This document shows positions 58,376 through 64,000 of a stretch of 64,000 nucleotides of DNA, in pieces (the stretch's first letter is position 1; each line of letters opens with the position of its first letter). Both the position numbers and the translations under genes were made by a program. The notes under the pieces are model-generated. The model saw only the letters and a program-made list of their open reading frames with translations. It ran no database searches and was not told the origin of the DNA. This DNA comes from Luteolibacter arcticus (GTDB taxonomy: Bacteria; Verrucomicrobiota; Verrucomicrobiia; Verrucomicrobiales; Akkermansiaceae): assembly GCF_025950235.1 (NCBI RefSeq), contig NZ_JAPDDT010000012.1, positions 124,001 through 188,000 on the forward strand. Direction: 5' to 3'.

Positions 58376-60066
58376 ACCGCGGCACCGCCATCACCGTGAC
58401 GGCCATCGTCACCGCGCTGTTCGCGATGTTCTTCCTTTACCCGGCGTTCTCGGTCATCGGCGAGGCGTTCCGCGCGCCGGGTGGCGGCTTCACGCTGGAT
58501 TTCATCGGCGATGTTTTCCGCAACCCAATCTACCTCGAGGGCTTGAGGAATGCGCTCGCACTCGGTCTGACCAGCACGCTTGCCACCTTCATGCTCGCGT
58601 TTCCGCTGGCGCTGCTGTCGCACCGTTATGACTTCGCCGGCCGCGGGCTGTTAGGCATTCTCATCCTGATCCCGCTGGTGCTGCCGCCCTTCGTCGGGGC
58701 CATCGGCATCAAGCACATGCTGGGGGTGGAAGGCTCGCTGAACGCGCTTCTAACAGAGATCGGCCTGATGAACCCGCAGGCTCCGGTCGATTGGCTGGCG
58801 AAGGGACGCTTCTGGGGGATCGTGGCGATGAATGCGCTGCACCTCTACCCGATCCTCTATATGAATATCACCGCGGCGCTGTCGAATCTCGACCCCGCGA
58901 TGGAGCAGGCGGCGGAGAACCTCGGTTGCCCGCCGGCGCGGCGCCTGTGGCGGATCACGCTTCCGCTGGCGATGCCCGGCATCTTCGCCGGGTCCGCCAT
59001 CGTCTTCGTGTGGGCCTTCACCGAGCTCGGGGTGCCGCTGGTGTTCGACTACACGCGGGTCGCGCCGGTGCAGGTCTTCGATGGCATCAAGGACCTTTCC
59101 GGCAACCCGGCGCCGTATGCGCTGGTGGCTGTCATCCTCGTGATCTCGGCGCTGGTCTTCGGCATCACCAAGGCGCTGTTTGGCCGCCAGACCTCGAGTG
59201 CCCAGCCGCGGCCGAAGGGCAGGGGAGCGGAAGTGAAATTGACCGGCCTCCGCTCGCTTGGCTGCGCGATGATCTTCGGCACGGTGTTTCTGGTCGCGTC
59301 GCTGCCACACCTCGGCGTGGTGCTGCTTTCGCTGTCGGATGATTGGTACAAGACGGTCTTTCCCGTCGCGCTGAAGTTCGATCATTACCTCGAAGCCTTA
59401 GGCGATCCCTTCGTGGTGCCCTCGATCAAGAACAGCCTGTTCTACGCCTCCTGCGCCACGCTCGTGGATCTGGTGCTCGGCGTGGCCATCGCCTGGGTGA
59501 TCGTGCGCAGCACCATCCGGGGGCGGGCCTTGCTGGATGGTCTGGTGATGCTGCCGCTGGCGGTGCCTGGGCTGGTGCTCGCCTTTGGCTACCTCGCGCT
59601 GTCGCAGGAAGGCCGGCCGCTGCACTTCCTCATCGGCTCCGGAGGCAATCCCGCGCTGCTATTGATCGTGGCGTATGCAGTACGACGTTTGCCGTACGTG
59701 GTGCGCTCGGCGGTCGCGGGCCTCCAGCAAAGCAATCCGGCGTTGGAAGAAGCGGCGCGTTCGCTGGGCGCGGGTTGGTTCAATACGCTGCGCAAGATCT
59801 CGCTCCCGCTAATCGGCGCCAATCTTGCCGCCGGCTGCATCCTCGCCTTCGCCTTCGCGATGCTGGAGGTGAGTGACAGCCTGATCCTCGCGCAGCAGGT
59901 GGAGTATTACCCGATCACCAAGACGATCTACGCGCTGCTCTCCTCGCTCGGCAACGGCCACGAACTGGCCGCGGCCCTCGGCACCTGGGCGATGGTGTTT
60001 TTGACGATCGCCATCGCCGGGGCGGCCGCGCTGGCGGGGAAACGGGGAGGGCTGTTCCGGGTGTAG
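58372..60066 (+). CDS. ABC transporter permease, two fused domains (FbpB-like)
   Basis: A 564-residue membrane protein with about twelve helices in two similar halves, the FbpB/ThiP plan of a fused permease. Each half has a coupling-helix motif: EQAAENLGCPPARRLWRITLP (about residue 180, cited in part as ENLGCPPARRLWRITLP) and EEAARSLGAGWFNTLRKISLP in the second, cited as RSLGAGWFNTLRKISLP. GGAGG just before the ATG is a strong ribosome binding site, and the ATGA overlap couples it to the binding-protein gene. Confidence 0.93.
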   Translation: MNRGTAITVTAIVTALFAMFFLYPAFSVIGEAFRAPGGGFTLDFIGDVFRNPIYLEGLRNALALGLTSTLATFMLAFPLALLSHRYDFAGRGLLGILILIPLVLPPFVGAIGIKHMLGVEGSLNALLTEIGLMNPQAPVDWLAKGRFWGIVAMNALHLYPILYMNITAALSNLDPAMEQAAENLGCPPARRLWRITLPLAMPGIFAGSAIVFVWAFTELGVPLVFDYTRVAPVQVFDGIKDLSGNPAPYALVAVILVISALVFGITKALFGRQTSSAQPRPKGRGAEVKLTGLRSLGCAMIFGTVFLVASLPHLGVVLLSLSDDWYKTVFPVALKFDHYLEALGDPFVVPSIKNSLFYASCATLVDLVLGVAIAWVIVRSTIRGRALLDGLVMLPLAVPGLVLAFGYLALSQEGRPLHFLIGSGGNPALLLIVAYAVRRLPYVVRSAVAGLQQSNPALEEAARSLGAGWFNTLRKISLPLIGANLAAGCILAFAFAMLEVSDSLILAQQVEYYPITKTIYALLSSLGNGHELAAALGTWAMVFLTIAIAGAAALAGKRGGLFRV

Positions 60067-60158
60067 GGCGCTCCCGGCGTTTGGCGTAGTTGACGCGGCG
60101 GACGGGGCCTGAGAGAAAGGATAGTGCCACTGTTTCCGTCCCAGCGGCAGCTTCCGCC

Positions 60159-60806
60159 ATGATCCGACCCTTGGTTCTTTCCCTGCTGCTTGCCGCTCCG
60201 TCCTTGTCCTTGGCCGGTGATGCCACCGTCCGGCTCCTGGCCGACCGCGCGCCGGAGGGCACCGGTGAGATCATGCTGGTGGCCGGCGACAAACGCTCTG
60301 CGCCGATTGCGCTGCCGCTGAATGCGCCCTCCGAACGACTGCCGGCACCGGCCCGGGCCTTCGAGGTGAAGGCGGCGGCAGGCGATGCGGCGCTGGCGAA
60401 GGTGGTGTTGCCGGAGGTCGGAGACTCGTTTCTCGTCCTGTTGCTTTCCTCCGAGAAGGTCTTCCAACCGGTGGTGATCGCCGCCGATGGCAAGGCCTTC
60501 AAGCCGGGCGACGTGTATTTCCACAATAGCTCGACGAAGACGATCCTCGGCAAGGTCGGCACTTCTGAATTCACCCTGAATCCCGGCAAGGGGAGCGTCG
60601 TGACGCCCGCGGGAGCGTCGCAGGAGAAGCTCTACGCCGTGTCCTTCAAAGTCCGTGAGGAAAAACGCGAGCGCGTGCTGAGCGAGACCAACTGGCCGGT
60701 CGATCCCAATCTCCGGACCTACATGTTCTTCTTCAACAAGCCGGGTACGGACCGGGTCGACTACCGCGCGGTGGAGGAATTCGTCGAGCCGGCGGGGGCT
60801 CGTTAG
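60159..60806 (+). CDS. Secreted hypothetical protein
   Basis: A 215-residue exported protein with signal peptide LVLSLLLAAPSLSLA. The rest is a single beta-rich domain (TVRLLADRAPEG, FNP-like strands, VYFHNSSTKTILGKVG). The start is MIRPLVLSLLL; the frame's upstream extension lacks signal character. I recognise no family by name, though the strand pattern NSSxxxIxGxVGxxxFxLxPG is one I recall from Verrucomicrobia. It lies 92 bases after the permease gene in the same direction. Confidence 0.75.
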   Translation: MIRPLVLSLLLAAPSLSLAGDATVRLLADRAPEGTGEIMLVAGDKRSAPIALPLNAPSERLPAPARAFEVKAAAGDAALAKVVLPEVGDSFLVLLLSSEKVFQPVVIAADGKAFKPGDVYFHNSSTKTILGKVGTSEFTLNPGKGSVVTPAGASQEKLYAVSFKVREEKRERVLSETNWPVDPNLRTYMFFFNKPGTDRVDYRAVEEFVEPAGAR

Positions 60807-60855
60807 AGTTTACGGGTTGCCCTGCCCACGGGGATTTGCCAGCGTGCGCGCCCTG

Positions 60856-61506
60856 ATGAGGAGCTTTACCCGACTTTTCCTGCTGCTTCCGGCCCTGTGG
60901 CTGGGGGCGTGCTCGGGTACTGGCGGCGAGTCGGCGTCCGCGGTGCCGACGCCTGCGGCGACTCCGGCGGCGGAAGGCTTCCGCATGAAGTCGGGCGATC
61001 CGATGACGGGCGATCACGACGAGGGCAAATTGCTGGAGAAATACGGTTCCCGCAGTCCCTTCATGACCGACGACAAGGGCAAGCCGATGGGCGAGTTCAA
61101 GGTCGCGTCCGAGTTCGACCGGGCGAATACCCAGTTCGACCGAGGCTATCAGGGCAAGCAGTACCAGGCGGGGGAGTTCAAGAAGAAGTCGTTTTGGGGC
61201 GATCGCGATTACGCGAGGAAGGTTTACGGCGGCGACACCGACGCCAACAACCTGCGCAAGGCTTCCCGCTTCGAAGGAAATGCAGCGGGTGAAAGCGTTC
61301 AGGTCGCCCGCGATGCCGGCAAGACCTACGACACCGGTGCCTATGCGGCCGGCGGAGCGCGCGAGGCTGGCTCGGAGCGCCTTTCCAAGGCCGCGAGTGC
61401 CGAGAATACCCGCCGGGACAATATGTTCTCCGACCCCGACGTTATCCCATGGCAGCAGCAGAACGGGGTGACGCTCGAGGAGACGAAGAGCAAGATGGGG
61501 CGGTGA
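60856..61506 (+). CDS. Lipoprotein, hypothetical
   Basis: A 216-residue lipoprotein: signal MRSFTRLFLLLPALWLGA then Cys19 (LGAC lipobox). The mature part is polar, Asp/Lys/Gly-rich and low in hydrophobics (FRMKSGDPMTGDHDEGKLL, GYQGKQYQAGEFKKKSFWG), suggesting an extended or disordered surface protein. The start is the ATG before RSFTRL; a 13-codon extension is possible. No family recognised. Confidence 0.8.
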   Translation: MRSFTRLFLLLPALWLGACSGTGGESASAVPTPAATPAAEGFRMKSGDPMTGDHDEGKLLEKYGSRSPFMTDDKGKPMGEFKVASEFDRANTQFDRGYQGKQYQAGEFKKKSFWGDRDYARKVYGGDTDANNLRKASRFEGNAAGESVQVARDAGKTYDTGAYAAGGAREAGSERLSKAASAENTRRDNMFSDPDVIPWQQQNGVTLEETKSKMGR

Positions 61507-61565
61507 GTACAAGGATCAGGCCTCATTCGGAGGCCCGGCTCGTCATCTCCCGGCTCGGTGGAGTT

Positions 61566-61690
61566 TACCGCAGAGGCGCTGAGGTCGCAGAGGGACGCAG
61601 AGGGGGGATTGTAACGATCCCGCAATCACCCTTGATCCATGCCTTCCGGAACTCCGCGTTCCTCTGCAACCTTTGCGGCTCTGCGGTTAC
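61566..61690. repeat. CGCAGAGG / CCTCTGCG inverted dispersed repeat
   Basis: The left arm (61566-61603) runs taccgcagaggcgctgaggt and then cgcagagggacgcagagg. The right arm (61651-61689) reads the reverse complement with changes: cctctgcaacctttgcgg then ctctgcggtta. The centre holds gattgtaacgatcc-like sequence. I recall many copies of this accgcagagg element in Verrucomicrobia genomes, usually between genes. It may act as a terminator or REP-like hairpin. Confidence 0.75.
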
Positions 61691-61731
61691 AGCCGATGTT
61701 AGAAGGCAGGCTTAACCCCGAGCCGTTCGAG

Positions 61732-62244
61732 TCAACCGGCACTTGCGGCCCCCCTCCGCCGCCAAGTGCGGATCCACAGCGTGATTCCCCCGACAAGGCC
61801 CGCCAGATAAGAGGCGGAATGGGCCCAGCCGCAGGTGAGGAAGGCGACGTGCCGGTAGGCGGGCATGCGTGACGCAAGCTCCTCAATCAGGATAAAGACT
61901 CCGGCCTTCCCCCCAAAATAGCCGATGCACCCGGCGATTAGTGCCACGGCGAACATGGCGATGAGCAGCTTCCGGAGCGAAGGAATCAAGTCCTTCACCA
62001 TAAGCTTCCTTCGGCGACCCGCTCTTGCCGCGATGGCCAGGCCGATGCCGAGAAACAGGCCGACCCACCAAGTGGCCACGACGCCCCAGAAGAACCCGAG
62101 GACAGTCGGGGAATCGCTGTCGATCAGGCGGGCGTGGCCGATCGTGAAGTACTCCACGCAGATACGCGCCGTGATCTGATCATGGACGATCCCGTAGAGG
62201 ACGGCCGCGAGAATCGAAAGGCCGATGATCGCGAGCGCCTGCAT
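61732..62244 (-). CDS. Four-helix integral membrane protein
   Basis: A 170-residue membrane protein with helices near residues 1-20, 45-72, 85-105 and 140-158. The segment IVHDQITARICVEYFTIGH is a motif I recall from a widespread unnamed membrane family. A short basic loop (RAGRRRKL) sits after helix 2. No partner is obvious; purC lies upstream on the same strand with a 19-base gap and may be co-transcribed. Confidence 0.8.
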   Translation of the reverse strand: MQALAIIGLSILAAVLYGIVHDQITARICVEYFTIGHARLIDSDSPTVLGFFWGVVATWWVGLFLGIGLAIAARAGRRRKLMVKDLIPSLRKLLIAMFAVALIAGCIGYFGGKAGVFILIEELASRMPAYRHVAFLTCGWAHSASYLAGLVGGITLWIRTWRRRGAASAG

Positions 62245-62263
62245 CCTGTCTTGTGCGGAAGCT

Positions 62264-62980
62264 TCAGCCCGCGGTCGCGGCTTTCACCCGTTCCAGCACT
62301 TCGGCGTAGGCTTCCATGACGCCTCCGAGGTCGCGGCGGAAGCGGTCCTTGTCCATCTTCTCGCCGGTCTTGAGGTCCCACAGGCGGCAGCCGTCCGGGC
62401 TGATCTCGTCGGCCAGCACCACGGTCGTCGGATCGGTGGCGAGGCGGCCGAACTCGAGCTTGAAGTCGACCAGCTTGAGACCGCATTCGGCGAAGAACTT
62501 GCCGAGGATGTCGTTCACCTTGAGCGCCGAGGTGCGAAGGAAGGCTAGCTCCTCCGGGGTGGCCAGCTTCAGCTCGCGGATGTAGTCGTCATTGATGAGC
62601 GGGTCGCCGAGTTCGTCGCTCTTGATGCAGAACTCGATGATCGGCTGGGAAAACGGGGTGCCCTCGGCGACGCCGGTGCGCTTGCAGAAGCTGCCGGCGG
62701 CGAGGTTGCGGATGATCACCTCGACCATCAGGATGTCCACCTTGCGGACTTCCACGTTGGTGTCGTCGATCTGGCGGACGAAGTGCGTCGGCACGCCTTC
62801 CTTCTCGAGGAAACCGTAGATGAGGGTGCTGATGGCGTTGTTGAGGCGGCCCTTGTCCTCGAACTGCGCCTTCTTCTCGCCGTTGAAGGCGGTGGCATCA
62901 TTCTTGAACTCCATGCGCAGGACGTTCGGGTCCTCCGTGGCCCAGAGACGCTTCGCCTTTCCCTCGTAGAGCGGTTCCAT
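62264..62980 (-). CDS. purC: Phosphoribosylaminoimidazole-succinocarboxamide synthase
   Basis: A 238-residue cytosolic enzyme of purine synthesis that joins CAIR and aspartate using ATP to give SAICAR. It starts with LYEGKAKRL, the usual PurC opening (YxGKxKxL), and has FNGEKKAQFEDKG, VEVIIRNLAAGSFCKR, VDFKLEFGR and LADEISPDGCRLWD. The length is standard. Its start region (62981-63077) shows no obvious regulatory element such as a purine riboswitch. Confidence 0.97.
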   Translation of the reverse strand: MEPLYEGKAKRLWATEDPNVLRMEFKNDATAFNGEKKAQFEDKGRLNNAISTLIYGFLEKEGVPTHFVRQIDDTNVEVRKVDILMVEVIIRNLAAGSFCKRTGVAEGTPFSQPIIEFCIKSDELGDPLINDDYIRELKLATPEELAFLRTSALKVNDILGKFFAECGLKLVDFKLEFGRLATDPTTVVLADEISPDGCRLWDLKTGEKMDKDRFRRDLGGVMEAYAEVLERVKAATAG

Positions 62981-63077
62981 GGGGGAGAGGTATGGAGACG
63001 CCGGGCGGGGGTCAAGCGGGGGGACCGCGGTTTTGTGAAAATCTCCGGACGGGGGGAGTCGGGACCGCTTGCCGCGG

Positions 63078-63641
63078 TCACTGCTTCGGAACGTTCCGCT
63101 CGACCCTATTCTTGTCGAGGAAGGCGTTAAAAACGTCGGGTCCGATCGACGACTTCACCGAGAATGTTGCTACGGGCCGCTCTTGTTTCCCATCATAGGA
63201 ATGAACACTCTCGCATTCGAAGCAGATGAGGAGTTCCAGTTTCTTGTCGCCCTTGGTGTAGATGATGCCGTGCCGTGGATTGAAGCAAAGGAAGGCCTCG
63301 ACGGCTCCGTCCTTGCGAATGCTCGCGCGGATGGACTTTGCGAGTTCCGTGAGAAGCTCCTTCCTCGCTATGGCATCGGTCACCTTCGCGCGGCCCAAGA
63401 TGGGATAGCGGTGAAACTTCGGCGGCGCCTCCTTGGCGTCCTTCTCTCCCTCTCCGGCTGGCGGTTTGGAAAGCTGCGATGGGTAGAGGGAGAGGATCTC
63501 GATGGTGCCATCATCGGCTGCCATCTCTTCCATCTGGGCAGCGGTTTTTTCAAGGTCCTCAATCCACGTCTTCAACTCGAACTCGGCCCGGAGCGGGGTG
63601 AGGAATGACAGGCACAACAGCAACCGGAGGATGATATTCAC
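63078..63641 (-). CDS. Secreted hypothetical protein
   Basis: A 187-residue exported protein with signal MNIILRLLLCLSFLTPLRA. The mature part starts with a coiled-coil-like helix (EDLEKTAAQMEEMA) then beta-strands (AFLCFNPRHGIIYTKG, LICFECESVHSYDGK). The pattern CFxPRHxxxxxxG ... FECxxxxxY is one I recall from small proteins of unknown function. It begins 27 bases after the partial beta-helix gene ends, in the same direction. Confidence 0.8.
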   Translation of the reverse strand: MNIILRLLLCLSFLTPLRAEFELKTWIEDLEKTAAQMEEMAADDGTIEILSLYPSQLSKPPAGEGEKDAKEAPPKFHRYPILGRAKVTDAIARKELLTELAKSIRASIRKDGAVEAFLCFNPRHGIIYTKGDKKLELLICFECESVHSYDGKQERPVATFSVKSSIGPDVFNAFLDKNRVERNVPKQ

Positions 63642-63668
63642 GGAAAGGGGAGAGTTGTAGGAGTCGTC

Positions 63669-64000
63669 TCAATCACCGCTCGAAAAGTCGCCATTGGCCA
63701 CGACGTTCTGGCCGGCGGCGTTGCCGGTGGCGGTGTTGGTGGAGAAGGCGGTAGGCAGCAGGCCTTTCTCCAGCGCCAGGCCGGGGCCGAGGTTCTTTTC
63801 GAGGATGTTGTTCTCGAAGATCAGGCGGGCGGCGGCGGTGCGGACGGCCATGCCGCCGAGCAGGTTTTCCCGGCAGCGGTTGGCGTGGACGCGGCCGGAG
63901 CCGGCGGCGGCCACCACGATGCCGTACTCGCGGTTGGCGCGCAGGTCGCAGTTGCCGATGACCACGTTGTCGGCGGTGGTGCCGACCACGATGCCATTGC
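63669..64000 (-). CDS. Parallel beta-helix protein (C-terminal part)
   Basis: The frame is open at the window edge on the minus strand, so this is the C-terminal part of a larger protein (about 110 residues visible). It is built of short right-handed beta-helix turns with the pattern NxVxGNCDLRANREYGIVV, GSGRVHANRCRENLLGGMAV and LIFENNILEKNLGPGLAL, typical of pectate-lyase-like or NosD-type surface proteins. It ends SSGD without a membrane anchor. The start and any catalytic residues are outside. Confidence 0.85.
   Translation of the reverse strand, partial: NGIVVGTTADNVVIGNCDLRANREYGIVVAAAGSGRVHANRCRENLLGGMAVRTAAARLIFENNILEKNLGPGLALEKGLLPTAFSTNTATGNAAGQNVVANGDFSSGD

Overview
The window is about 64 kb of GC-rich bacterial DNA, densely coding on both strands, with one tRNA and no rRNA, CRISPR array, transposase or phage gene that I can see. 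I read it as a chromosomal piece of a Verrucomicrobium, probably near Luteolibacter or Haloferula in the Verrucomicrobiaceae. That rests on recalled resemblance only: several very large secreted proteins share a C-terminal 'PGR-x-Y ... YR' domain, there is a GH78 rhamnosidase, genes often lack clear ribosome binding sites, and a Verrucomicrobium-like CGCAGAGG/CCTCTGCG dispersed repeat is present. No marker gene here settles it.

Layout. 1-8.7 kb: ordinary metabolic genes (molybdenum hydroxylase end, ABC1/UbiB kinase, isochorismatase-like hydrolase, Gfo/Idh/MocA oxidoreductase, two SDRs) and small hypotheticals. 8.9-12.9 kb: a secreted GH78 alpha-L-rhamnosidase with three extra modules inserted near its N-terminus. 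12.9-14.9 kb: a compact module of a signal-less subtilisin-like protease and a GAF protein (overlapping genes) divergent from a sigma-factor-like gene. 15-18.3 kb: small lipoprotein, cyclic-nucleotide-binding protein, double GlcG/HbpS protein. 18.3-37.1 kb: one long minus-strand run of eleven genes, read from 37 kb down: FAD/2Fe-2S NAD(P)H reductase, cyclic-nucleotide-binding 4Fe-4S protein, cytochrome b-like membrane protein, membrane-anchored decaheme cytochrome, duplicated-domain lipoprotein, ResB, CcsA, tetraheme cytochrome, outer-membrane barrel, decaheme cytochrome with an LVIVD propeller, and an NHL propeller. This looks like a complete route for moving electrons between the cytoplasm and the cell surface, with its own cytochrome c maturation genes. 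37.6-45.5 kb: a 2627-residue secreted repeat protein with two poly-C tracts near its start. 45.5-55.5 kb: a two-partner secretion locus (TpsA, TpsB) followed by CHAT, CHASE2-nucleotide cyclase and DUF928 genes. 55.6-64 kb: tRNA-Leu, an Fbp-type ABC transporter operon, small secreted proteins, purC, and the edge of a parallel beta-helix protein.

How the parts may work together. The electron-transfer run holds 24 covalent haem motifs in three proteins, and its cytosolic iron-sulphur protein carries cyclic-nucleotide-binding domains. A CHASE2 nucleotide cyclase sits in the TPS locus 17 kb away and a free cyclic-nucleotide-binding protein lies at 15.9 kb, so second-messenger control of surface functions is a reasonable but unproven idea. 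The best candidates for undescribed biology are the electron conduit, the TpsA/TpsB/CHAT/cyclase/DUF928 locus, the sigma/GAF/protease module, and the phase-variation candidate in the giant protein.
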